DNA of 47,950 bases. It comes from Planctomycetota bacterium (GTDB lineage: Bacteria; Planctomycetota; Phycisphaerae; WQYP01). Made by a program: the position numbers and the translations under genes. The notes beneath the pieces were generated by a model. It did no database searches. It worked only from the letters and a program-made list of their open reading frames with translations, and was not told the DNA's origin. The DNA is taken from assembly GCA_021808105.1 (NCBI GenBank), contig JAKBCC010000009.1:1-47950 (forward strand), given 5' to 3'. Positions 40,837 to 47,950 of this stretch are shown piece by piece (the first letter of the stretch is position 1; each line of letters opens with the position of its first letter).

Positions 40837-41730
40837 TCATGCCGCCTGCCAGATTGCGGAATTCGCGGGTTTTCCCAAACCGTGCAAGATCTGTGCGAGA
40901 ATTTCAATGCTGTCGGTAATGCTTGTCCCGGAACGGTTAAAATATCGGTTTCCGTCCGCCAGAAATAGTTTGCCATCGCGCACAGCTTTTAACGACCTCC
41001 ACCCGGAGATAAGCTCCAGCACTGCCGCTTCCCGGCGTGCTCTTTGAATATCAAAACCGCATGGAGCAATGATGATGATATCCGGGTCAGCTTCCAACAG
41101 CCGGTGGGCGTCAATGGCCGAAGAATGCTGGCCGCTGTTACCCAGAAGACACACGCCGCCGGCGAGTTCCACCATCTCCGGGCCCCAGTTGCCCATGGCA
41201 AACAGCGGATCAACCCATTCCAGCACGACCACACTGGGTCTGTCTCGCCCCGCAACGCTTTGGGCAATTTTCTCCCGGCGTTGCAGATCACTTTCAACGT
41301 AGCGCCGGGCTTCAGTTGTTTTGCCAATCGCATCACCAACGCGCAGTATGTCGCGCTGAATTCCGGCCAGCGTTCCAGCTTTTAATGAAACAATCTCGCC
41401 GTGCAATCTCTGACAATGCTGCGCCAGGTCATGGTCCGCAGCGGCGCAGAGCACGCAGTGTGACTGCGTGATAATCACATCCGGATCCAGTGATTCCAAG
41501 AGTTCAATATTAACGTGATACAGCGGTTCGCCCGATGCCAGGTGGCGGCGTACCGCAGAGTCAATGTCCCGGCTGCACATAGTGATATCAAACGTCGGGC
41601 GGGTAATAACCGGCAGCGCCGTTACCGTCGGCGGATAGTCGCATTCATGTGAACGTCCCACAAGGTTCTCACCGCCGTTGAGCGCGCAGACAATTTCCGT
41701 CCCGGCCGATAAAAGAGAAGCGATTTTCAT
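40837..41730 (-). CDS. BtuF-like cobalamin-binding protein
   Basis: A 297-residue helical-backbone metal/cofactor-binding protein. The opening MKIASLLSAGTEIVCALN and VGRSHECDYPP are typical of the BtuF-like group. Further on come DVIITQSHCVLCA, VVVLEWVDPLFAMGNWGPEM and DPDIIIIAPCGFD. BtuF proteins bind vitamin B12 for the BtuCD importer. This one has no signal peptide, as in many soluble members of the family, so it may bind or salvage cobalamin in the cytosol. Its ATG overlaps the gpsA TGA (ATGA), so the two are translationally coupled. No btuCD is visible. Confidence 0.85.
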   Translation of the reverse strand: MKIASLLSAGTEIVCALNGGENLVGRSHECDYPPTVTALPVITRPTFDITMCSRDIDSAVRRHLASGEPLYHVNIELLESLDPDVIITQSHCVLCAAADHDLAQHCQRLHGEIVSLKAGTLAGIQRDILRVGDAIGKTTEARRYVESDLQRREKIAQSVAGRDRPSVVVLEWVDPLFAMGNWGPEMVELAGGVCLLGNSGQHSSAIDAHRLLEADPDIIIIAPCGFDIQRARREAAVLELISGWRSLKAVRDGKLFLADGNRYFNRSGTSITDSIEILAQILHGLGKPANSAIWQAA

Positions 41731-42776
41731 GTGCACCCATTGCCGGATGATGTTGACGCGGCGGCTGGTTGCAATTCATTGCACTGCCTCCGGCTCATCA
41801 GTTCTGCGATGCCCTCAGCCGGCTTTTTCCCTTCAAATAGTACCGCGTGCAGGCAGCGGGTGATTGGCATGTCTACCTCATATTTTCGCGCCAGTTCAAC
41901 GACGCTTTGCGTGGTGGCCACGCCCTCGGCAATGCCGGTCAATTTTTCCATGGCTTGCGCGCTGGAAAATCCCTGCCCGATAAATTGCCCGAAACTGCGG
42001 TTGCGGCTGCCGGGAGAAAAACACGTTGTCGCCAGATCGCCAAGTCCCGCCAGGCCGCTGAAGGTCAAAGGTTTGGCACCCATGGCCGCGCCGAGGCGGG
42101 ATATTTCTACCAGCCCCCGCGTCAATAAGGATGCTTTGGCATTTATCCCTGCATGGATTCCATCCAAAATCCCCGCCGCCACGGCGATAATATTTTTCGT
42201 CGCCCCGGCCAGTTCCACGCCAATAACATCATCGTTGGTGTAAATTCGAAGATTGGGGGCGCTTAAAATATCTTGCGTTCGTTGAGCTAAAATTGAATCA
42301 GTCGTGGCGGCAACGATGGATGCGGGAAGCCCGGAGGCAATTTCTCCCGCTATCGCCGGCCCGGCTATCGCAACGGTTGGCCGCGGCCCCCATACCTGTT
42401 CAATAATCTCCGTCGGCCGCAGCAGCGTGGTATTTTCAATTCCCTTAGCTAAGCTTATAACTGGAATTCCCGCAGGAATGTGTCTCGCCAGTCGCTTAAG
42501 TGTCGCGCGGATAAATTGCGTTGGCACAGCGCAAAGAATTAACTGGCAGCCAATAAATGCTGCGGAATCGTCCGCTGTTAACTGCAGTTGCTGGGGAATG
42601 GGAAAGCCAGGCAGATAGAGCTTGTTCTCCCGCTCCCGGCAAAGTGCTGCAATGTGTTCCGACCGGCGGCCCCAAAGGGTGGATAAATGGCCGTTGCCGG
42701 CCGTAACGGCACCAAACAGAGTACCCGTGGCACCATCACCAATGATCGTTACGCGCTGTAATGCAAGTTCGGTCAT
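41727..42776 (-). CDS. gpsA: NAD(P)-dependent glycerol-3-phosphate dehydrogenase
   Basis: A 349-residue GpsA that reduces dihydroxyacetone phosphate to glycerol-3-phosphate for phospholipid synthesis. The Rossmann loop reads GDGATGTLFG, slightly off the usual GxGxxGxA. Other motifs are VPTQFIRATL, SLAKGIE, GPAIAGEIASGLP, VELAGATKNIIAVAAGI with the catalytic Lys, and GLAGLGDLATTCFSPGSRNRSFG. The length is typical. It ends overlapping the cobalamin-binding gene. The last 20 residues are Ser/Ala-rich and unlike the family. Confidence 0.95.
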   Translation of the reverse strand: MTELALQRVTIIGDGATGTLFGAVTAGNGHLSTLWGRRSEHIAALCRERENKLYLPGFPIPQQLQLTADDSAAFIGCQLILCAVPTQFIRATLKRLARHIPAGIPVISLAKGIENTTLLRPTEIIEQVWGPRPTVAIAGPAIAGEIASGLPASIVAATTDSILAQRTQDILSAPNLRIYTNDDVIGVELAGATKNIIAVAAGILDGIHAGINAKASLLTRGLVEISRLGAAMGAKPLTFSGLAGLGDLATTCFSPGSRNRSFGQFIGQGFSSAQAMEKLTGIAEGVATTQSVVELARKYEVDMPITRCLHAVLFEGKKPAEGIAELMSRRQCNELQPAAASTSSGNGCT

Positions 42777-43079
42777 GCGACTCCATTAATATAGCCCCCC
42801 ATGTTATTACCGCGCCGCACGCCCCTTGGCAACCCCTGCGTTAAATTCGCAGCGCAAAAGCGCCCCCCCCGTGAGCCTGAACTTCCTGCCGTATTTTATG
42901 GGTTAGATAACCCGCGATCTCCGGCCCGAATCTGGAAACCGGGAACCTGGCATCTGCAATTTGCAATCGAACTTCTCGTACTGGTTACTCTGCGAAAGCG
43001 CATCGCTTCCGCAATCCGTCCCCCGTAACTGTTGCCCTTAGCCTCGCACGAACTTCCAGTTGGGTAGTGGTCCCTTGTA
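42777..43079. other. Intergenic region without a supported gene
   Basis: About 300 bases between gpsA and the small downstream gene. It contains a C-tract, a small hairpin around GCGAAAGCGCATCGCTTCCGC, and a patch of short near-repeats (TCTGCAAT-TTGCAATC at about 42953-42968). No coding sequence or RNA gene is evident. Confidence 0.4.
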
Positions 43080-43268
43080 TCAAGGCCTCAGGGGTTTGGT
43101 AGTCCCGCAGTGGCGTTTTTTCCATTTATCGGGATCCACCAGTCGGCTTTTGTCAGGCTGAGGCAAATTCCGTTGCCTTTCCGCCATCTCTTCCGCGCGG
43201 CCGTGGCATTGCTTCCATATCTGCTCGCGAATTCGGTGTATTTCGGCGACGATCGGGTCCGTGGGCAT
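43080..43268 (-). CDS. Small basic protein, 62 residues, coupled to the cyclodeaminase gene
   Basis: Begins MPTDPIVAEIHRIREQIWKQC and continues with a charged stretch ending KWKKRHCGTTKPLRP. Short proteins opening DPIVxEIxxIRE are common beside toxin-antitoxin and other small genes; none has a known role that I can name. The ATG at 43268 has a strong GGAGG. That RBS lies inside the last codons of the cyclodeaminase gene, whose stop is 2 bases away, so the two are read together. It may be a regulator or antitoxin-like peptide, but this is only a guess. Confidence 0.65.
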   Translation of the reverse strand: MPTDPIVAEIHRIREQIWKQCHGRAEEMAERQRNLPQPDKSRLVDPDKWKKRHCGTTKPLRP

Positions 43269-43270
43269 AG

Positions 43271-43954
43271 TCAATCCTCCAAAGTCGCCTGTAAAAACGT
43301 CGCGGATAAACTGTTAAGAAGCGTTTCGGATATAAGCCTGTATCGCCGGCGCGATTCCTGGCGTAATTCAATGAGAGATAACGCAATCGCTTTGGCGGCG
43401 GGTGGATTTTCCAGCAGCGGTAAATTTACCAGCACGTTAAATTCCGCAGATTCCACCGCCGCCATGGCCGTGCCTGCCGCGACGCCTAAATCAGAAATCA
43501 GCATGGTGTTGACTTTATCCCGCAGAATCTCTGCCGCTTCGATAATATTTGCCGCTGTCACACCTACCGCCTGCGGTATGCTAATGGCTGCCGCCACCAG
43601 TGCCGAATATTTTGGATCCGCGTGGCGCTCTTCCACCGGCATTTTCATATACGGATTTAACGCCTCATAGGCGGCCTTATCCTCCTGCATCAGTTCGCAC
43701 AAGAGAACACCGGCCCGCGCTAGCCGAGCATCATAATCTTCAAGAATTTTTTCAAAGGCGGAAAATTTGGGCTTGCCGCGGGTATACGCAATCACCATCC
43801 GCAACTGTGCCGCCGCCAGGGCGGCTGTCAGGGCTGTCATAGACCCACCGCCGGGCGCAGGCGTGCGGGCCGCCAGGGCAGCAAGAAATTCCTTTACCGG
43901 CATGTCCGGCAAGGGTATATCTAATGGTAGTTTTGTCGATTCAGCTTGGCTCAT
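43271..43954 (-). CDS. Cyclodeaminase/cyclohydrolase family protein (FTCD C-terminal type)
   Basis: A 227-residue helical protein of the formiminotetrahydrofolate cyclodeaminase / methenyl-tetrahydrofolate cyclohydrolase (FchA) family. The family signature TPAPGGGSMTALTAALAAAQ lies at residues 31-50; other blocks are RDKVNTMLISDLGVAAGTA and AVESAEFNVLVNL. It acts on one-carbon folate intermediates in the cytosol. Which of the two activities it has cannot be read from sequence. It is followed by a 62-residue gene on the same transcript. Confidence 0.92.
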   Translation of the reverse strand: MSQAESTKLPLDIPLPDMPVKEFLAALAARTPAPGGGSMTALTAALAAAQLRMVIAYTRGKPKFSAFEKILEDYDARLARAGVLLCELMQEDKAAYEALNPYMKMPVEERHADPKYSALVAAAISIPQAVGVTAANIIEAAEILRDKVNTMLISDLGVAAGTAMAAVESAEFNVLVNLPLLENPPAAKAIALSLIELRQESRRRYRLISETLLNSLSATFLQATLED

Positions 43955-44082
43955 CCCGGAGATCCTTTAGTAGCAGCCTACGATGGAGCTGTATCGTAAG
44001 GGCCGGGGCCAAAAATATCCATACCGGAAAGCGTGCCTTTCGCCTTGGGTCAGCTCGTGCTTGTCAAATATGCCGCCTGCGG

Positions 44083-44105
44083 TCCACTCTCTACTTTCTA
44101 CTCTC
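44083..44105. repeat. Second copy of the triple heptamer repeat after CTGCGG
   Basis: TCCACTC-TCTACTT-TCTACTC-TC follows CTGCGG and precedes AAGCCCC, matching 8783-8805 with one change. It lies in the 421-bp gap 43955-44375, where I see no gene. Confidence 0.8.
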
Positions 44106-44375
44106 AAGCCCCGATAACGCAGATTGTCTAGTAATCGTTGCAGTATTGGCGGCGGCGGAAAAGTAGTTCTGATTGCCCCGACAATTATCAAAATTGGGGT
44201 GTGCGTAATGTGTTTGGATGTCTCGAAGCACGGAAGCCCAGTTGTTTATCCGCGTAATCGGCGTAATCCGCGGTCTTTATTACCGTTCATTTGGATTGCT
44301 TACTGCGTGCCGAGATTTTGGGATGGCGTTTAATTCGGTGAGGAAATTTGCCCCAACCTGGGGTATCCAGTCGTC

Positions 44376-44783
44376 TTACAGCATTCCAGCAAACATTTCC
44401 TCCGTGGCGATCACCGGCGGCCCGCTGGTAAACAGACCGTCTACAAAAACAATTTCGGAATTGCCTTTCGGTAAAATCGCCAGCATGCGCACGTGGCCGA
44501 TGCCCGTGTTATAAAAGCAGTGGGGCGTGGTGGCGGGAATGGTTACGGTAGTGCCCGCGAAAACCGGCCGCGGCTCCTGCCCGACAAACAAAGTCCCTTC
44601 CCCCTCCAGAAACACCAGTACCTCATCACAATCATGGTAATGGGGCGGGCAGTGTCCGCAGGCTTCATAGTATTCTTCCAGAACGGTACAGTTATTGGAT
44701 CCATTCTCGGGCGATGCCAAGCTGCGAACTTTGCCCAGTCGTTGTTTTTGATCGAGCTGCTTAAGTATTTCCTGCGATTCCAT
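44376..44783 (-). CDS. Single-domain cupin protein
   Basis: A 135-residue double-stranded beta-helix protein. Cupin motif 1 is CPPHYHDCDEVLVFLEGEGTLFVG (His, His, Glu ligands; quoted in parts by position 45-68) and motif 2 is TVTIPATTPHCFYNTG with the fourth His. A metal-dependent dioxygenase, isomerase or sugar-binding role is possible; no neighbour points to a substrate. The start at 44783 (MESQEILKQL) has GGAGGT 6 bases upstream; an earlier in-frame ATG would add 12 residues. It stands alone. Confidence 0.85.
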   Translation of the reverse strand: MESQEILKQLDQKQRLGKVRSLASPENGSNNCTVLEEYYEACGHCPPHYHDCDEVLVFLEGEGTLFVGQEPRPVFAGTTVTIPATTPHCFYNTGIGHVRMLAILPKGNSEIVFVDGLFTSGPPVIATEEMFAGML

Positions 44784-44977
44784 AACATGACCTCCGTCAA
44801 TACAAATCGGTCCAGACATTACTTTTCACCAGCCCGGAACGGTACAAACTATCAGGGAATCCTGTTTGATAAGATTCCCCAAACGGGCTGTTATAATCTT
44901 CGGCACATTGGCACGCCGAGTTTATCTTAATTGCCTGCCAGATCATTATCGGCCATGAGAATCGGCCCAGAGATCGT

Positions 44978-45005
44978 TTGACGCCCGGCGCACGGCCTTT
45001 ATACT
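44978..45005 (+). promoter_or_regulatory. Sigma-70-type promoter of ppdK
   Basis: TTGACG and TATACT are separated by 16 bases, with transcription expected near 45012, giving an 85-90 base leader before the GTG start. This is the best promoter match in the window. Confidence 0.6.
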
Positions 45006-45098
45006 CTTACGCTTTCCGCGTTCGTTGCACCGGCTGGGCGAACAATCAGCGGATTTGATGTTTTCACCGGTTTAATTTTTCCCTGGAGGTACCACCAC

Positions 45099-47765
45099 GT
45101 GGTCGATAAATTGACATATTTCTTTGGTAACGGCAAAGCGGAAGGTAGCGCTAAGGATAAAGTTCTGCTGGGTGGCAAAGGAGCCAATCTCGCGGAGATG
45201 ACCAACATCGGCCTGCCTGTGCCTCCGGGCTTTACCATCAGCACGGAATGCTGTGCGGCCTATTATAAAAACGGTGAAAAATTCCCCGCCGGCCTCGAAC
45301 AGCAGATTGACGAAAGTATCAAGCTCCTGGAAGACGCTTTGGGCAAAAAGCTCGGCGATCCAGTGAATCCGTTATTGGTTTCCTGCCGCAGCGGTGCCGC
45401 CGTGTCCATGCCCGGCATGATGGATACCGTGCTGAATATCGGTCTGACTGAAAAAATGATCGATCCATTTTCCAAATCCTGCGGCAATCCGCGCTTCGCC
45501 TGGGATGCCTGGCGACGCCTGATTAACATGTTCGGTGACACCGTCATGGGCGTGGATCATCATCACTTTGAACACGAGTTGGCGGCGGTTAAAAAACAGC
45601 GCAAAGTGAAGCTGGATACTGATCTGGATGTTGCGGGGCTTAAGGAAGTCTGCCAGCGGTACCTGAAAGTTTACGAAAAACACACCAAAGAAAAATTCCC
45701 CACCAGCCCGCGTGAACAGATTGTAAAATCGGTCAAGGCGGTATTTCAATCCTGGATGAGTCCGCGGGCCATCAAATATCGACAGATCAATGAAATCTCC
45801 GGTCTTAATGGCACGGCTGTCAATGTGCAGGCGATGGTGTTTGGCAATATGGGTGAAGATTGCGCCACCGGCGTATGCTTTACCCGTGATCCATCCACCG
45901 GCGAAAATGTGTTCTACGGCGAATTTCTCATCAACGCGCAAGGCGAGGATGTGGTCGCCGGTATTCGCACGCCGCAGCCGATTGTCCGCATGGGCGATAC
46001 CCTGCCGGATGCGTATGCGGAATTGCTGCGGGTGAAGGACATTCTTGAAAAGCACTTCAAGGATGTGCAGGATATGGAATTCACCGTTGAACATAATCAT
46101 TTTTATATGCTGCAAACGCGTAACGGAAAGCGCACCGCACATGCCGCCGTTCGGGTAGCGGTGGAAATGGCCGCCGAAGGCCTGATTGATCAGAACACCG
46201 CGGTGCTGCGGGTTGATCCGGCAAGTCTGGATCAATTGCTGCACCCCTCGTTTGATCCTAAGGCCCCGCGTGATCAGATTGCCAAGGGCTTGCCGGCCTC
46301 TCCAGGGGCGGCGGTTGGCAAATTGGCCTTCACCGCCGAGGAAGCGGAAAAGCGTTTTGCTGATGGTGAAAAAGTGATTCTGGTGCGAAAGGAAACCTCC
46401 CCTGAGGATATTGGCGGTATGCAGACGGCGGTGGGCATTCTCACCAGCACCGGTGGCATGACCAGTCACGCTGCCGTTGTGGCGCGGGGCATGGGCAAGC
46501 CGTGCGTCGCGGGCTGCGCTGAACTGGATATTGACGCCAAGGCCGGAACCGTGGTGATTAGAGGTGCCACCGGCAAGACACGCAAGTTTGGCCGCAAGGA
46601 TACGATTTCCATCGATGGCTCGACCGGCATGGTCTTTTCCGGTGCTGTTCCAACCGTTAAACCGAAGGTTTCCGGGGATTTCGCCAAGCTCATGGGCTGG
46701 GCGGATTCCGTTCGCAAGCTGCAGGTTCGCACCAATGCCGACACGCCCAATGATGCAAAGGTGGCCCGTGAATTCGGTGCTCAGGGCATCGGCCTGTGCC
46801 GCACCGAACACATGTTCTTTGAAGGGGATCGCATCGTTGCCGTGCGGGAAATGATTCTCGCGGACAATGAAAAAGATCGCCGTGCCGCATTGAAAAAACT
46901 TTTGCCGTACCAGAAGAAAGATTTTATCGGCATTTTCAAAGCCATGGACGGGCTGCCGGTCACCATCCGGCTGCTGGACCCACCGCTGCATGAGTTCCTC
47001 CCGCATGAGGAAAAAAATCAGCGCGAAATGGCCAAGCAAATGAAAGTGCCGCTGGACCGTATCAAGCGGCGGGTGACAGAACTTCATGAATCCAACCCCA
47101 TGCTTGGCTTCCGCGGATGCCGCCTTGCGGTGGTATTCCCGGAAATTCAGGAAATGCAGGTTCGGGCGATTTTCATGGCCGCCGTTGAAGCCGCCAAGAA
47201 GGGTGTCGCGGTGTATCCGGAAATCATGATTCCGATTGTTAACACTGTAAAAGAACTTGAATTCCTGCTGCCGCGGGTACGGGCTGTAGCGGACGAAGTG
47301 TTTGCCAAGGCGGGCAAGAAAGTGGAATACAAGGTTGGCACCATGATTGAATTGCCCCGCGCCGCCATTACCGCCGATCAGATCGCCAAAGAAGCGGAAT
47401 TCTTCAGCTTTGGCACCAATGATCTCACGCAGATGACCTTTGGTTTCTCGCGGGATGATGTGGCATCTTTCGTGCCCAAGTATGTTGAACTGGAAATCCT
47501 CCCCAGGGATCCGTTCAATTCACTGGACCAGGAAGGCGTCGGCGAGTTGATTAAAATTGCCATCGAAAAAGGCCGCGGCACCCGCAAGGACCTGAAGGTT
47601 GGCATTTGCGGTGAACACGGCGGCGATCCGGCATCGGTGGAATTCTGCCACCGCGTCGGTTTGAATTATGTCAGTTGCTCACCTTATCGCGTGCCAATCG
47701 CCCGTTTAGCGGCCGCCCAAGCGGTGGTAAAAGCCACCACCGGCAGCAGCTATTCGACCAAGTAA
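45099..47765 (+). CDS. ppdK: Pyruvate, phosphate dikinase
   Basis: An 888-residue enzyme interconverting pyruvate, ATP and phosphate with PEP, AMP and pyrophosphate, at the glycolysis/gluconeogenesis switch. The N-terminal ATP-grasp domain has LLGGKGANLAEMTNIGLPVPPGFT. The swivelling phosphohistidine domain carries TGGMTSHAAVVARGMGKPCVAG (His about 457). The C-terminal PEP/pyruvate barrel has GTNDLTQMTFGFSRDD and the active-site Cys in GICGEHGGDP (about 838). The start is GTG behind CTGGAGG. The length is normal. It is a single gene with its own promoter and terminator. Confidence 0.98.
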   Translation: MVDKLTYFFGNGKAEGSAKDKVLLGGKGANLAEMTNIGLPVPPGFTISTECCAAYYKNGEKFPAGLEQQIDESIKLLEDALGKKLGDPVNPLLVSCRSGAAVSMPGMMDTVLNIGLTEKMIDPFSKSCGNPRFAWDAWRRLINMFGDTVMGVDHHHFEHELAAVKKQRKVKLDTDLDVAGLKEVCQRYLKVYEKHTKEKFPTSPREQIVKSVKAVFQSWMSPRAIKYRQINEISGLNGTAVNVQAMVFGNMGEDCATGVCFTRDPSTGENVFYGEFLINAQGEDVVAGIRTPQPIVRMGDTLPDAYAELLRVKDILEKHFKDVQDMEFTVEHNHFYMLQTRNGKRTAHAAVRVAVEMAAEGLIDQNTAVLRVDPASLDQLLHPSFDPKAPRDQIAKGLPASPGAAVGKLAFTAEEAEKRFADGEKVILVRKETSPEDIGGMQTAVGILTSTGGMTSHAAVVARGMGKPCVAGCAELDIDAKAGTVVIRGATGKTRKFGRKDTISIDGSTGMVFSGAVPTVKPKVSGDFAKLMGWADSVRKLQVRTNADTPNDAKVAREFGAQGIGLCRTEHMFFEGDRIVAVREMILADNEKDRRAALKKLLPYQKKDFIGIFKAMDGLPVTIRLLDPPLHEFLPHEEKNQREMAKQMKVPLDRIKRRVTELHESNPMLGFRGCRLAVVFPEIQEMQVRAIFMAAVEAAKKGVAVYPEIMIPIVNTVKELEFLLPRVRAVADEVFAKAGKKVEYKVGTMIELPRAAITADQIAKEAEFFSFGTNDLTQMTFGFSRDDVASFVPKYVELEILPRDPFNSLDQEGVGELIKIAIEKGRGTRKDLKVGICGEHGGDPASVEFCHRVGLNYVSCSPYRVPIARLAAAQAVVKATTGSSYSTK

Positions 47766-47797
47766 GCGGTCGCGTGCGACCCTCCAAGCTGAACTCC

Positions 47798-47832
47798 AAA
47801 GGCCCGGCCGGTAAAACCGGCCGGGCCTTTTT
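47798..47832 (+). terminator. Rho-independent terminator of ppdK
   Basis: A perfect 15-bp stem, AAAGGCCCGGCCGGT paired with ACCGGCCGGGCCTTT, has an AAA loop and then TT. It begins 33 bases after the stop codon. Confidence 0.95.
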
Positions 47833-47835
47833 GTG

Positions 47836-47874
47836 TTGACTTTAACGGCATGCTTAGCTAATCTATGTTAGCTA
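47836..47874 (+). promoter_or_regulatory. Promoter with overlapping palindromic operator before the last gene
   Basis: TTGACT (47836-47841) and TAATCT (47859-47864) are 17 bases apart. The -10 lies inside a perfect inverted repeat TAGCTAA-tctatg-TTAGCTA (47855-47874). This geometry is typical of autoregulated toxin-antitoxin operons. Confidence 0.55.
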
Positions 47875-47920
47875 CACGGCGGGGCCTTGGCTGCCATCGC
47901 GTTGGTTTTCGGAGTTGTAT

Positions 47921-47950
47921 ATGCAATTTGTGACCGTTCATGAAGCGAAA
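47921..47950 (+). CDS. Start of a gene, probably a Phd/YefM-type antitoxin (cut by window edge)
   Basis: Only ten codons are present: MQFVTVHEAK, after a GGAG RBS 7 bases upstream. This opening is what Phd/YefM antitoxins typically show, where the chain continues TxLSRLL. The palindromic operator over the promoter supports autoregulation. The call is tentative because the protein is almost entirely outside the window. Confidence 0.5.
   Translation, partial: MQFVTVHEAK

Noticed and set aside
45372-47087. 571-codon open frame on the minus strand inside ppdK
   Set aside because: It lies wholly antisense to a certain enzyme gene, has His/Gly-rich composition without any motif, and is explained by the GC-rich third positions of ppdK.

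Overview
The window looks like chromosomal DNA of a moderately GC-rich planctomycete, probably class Phycisphaerae. The evidence is a pseudopilin-like surface protein with the [10 protein letters not shown] signature, a PEP-CTERM exported protein, ROK kinase and long mannose-6-phosphate isomerase genes beside XylR-type regulators, a degenerate VWA membrane protein, and DUF2934 and WxxGxW small proteins. The taxon is an inference from gene content; no 16S gene is present.

Layout. 1-4676 is ion and metal transport: the 5' part of a Kdp potassium operon (a 30-residue small ORF, kdpF, kdpA running off the left edge), a 78-residue membrane protein, and an atypical NRAMP-like transporter facing a DtxR/MntR regulator. 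4677-5048 carries two tandem hairpin repeats. 5049-11712 is cell maintenance and signalling: a metallophosphoesterase, FtsK, a repeat-filled 0.5-kb gap, a sensor histidine kinase and a GbsR/MarR regulator. 11844-14762 encodes a TOTE-type primase-helicase-DUF559 protein split by one in-frame amber codon. It is followed by a 125-bp inverted-repeat element, an NADP-reductase-like gene and a CCA/poly(A) polymerase. 17364-22557 is a glycan-use cluster (sialate O-acetylesterase, six-hairpin glycosidase, XylR-type regulator). 22996-25710 encodes two exported proteins (pseudopilin-like and PEP-CTERM) ended by a strong terminator. 25996-30063 is a second sugar cluster (mannose-6-phosphate isomerase and ROK kinase, divergent from a XylR-type regulator). 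30246-34363 holds an HtrA-like protease, ScpB, a VWA membrane protein, a DUF2934 protein and a small lipoprotein whose ribosome binding site lies in a hairpin.

34454-37207 is aconitase. 37443-39485 is a three-gene module of poorly known proteins; the last looks like a circularly permuted papain-like hydrolase and the first has a COMM-like C-terminal half. Then come a polytopic membrane protein, tRNA-Ile(GAT), a BtuF-like cobalamin-binding protein translationally coupled to gpsA, a cyclodeaminase gene with a tiny downstream partner, a cupin, pyruvate phosphate dikinase with promoter and terminator, and the first codons of a probable Phd/YefM-type antitoxin behind a palindromic operator.

The best candidates for something new are the three-gene module (37443-39485), the amber-interrupted TOTE protein, the structured leader of the NRAMP-like gene, the SD-sequestering hairpin at 34095-34140, and the families of intergenic repeats. 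No CRISPR array, prophage or insertion-sequence transposase was seen.
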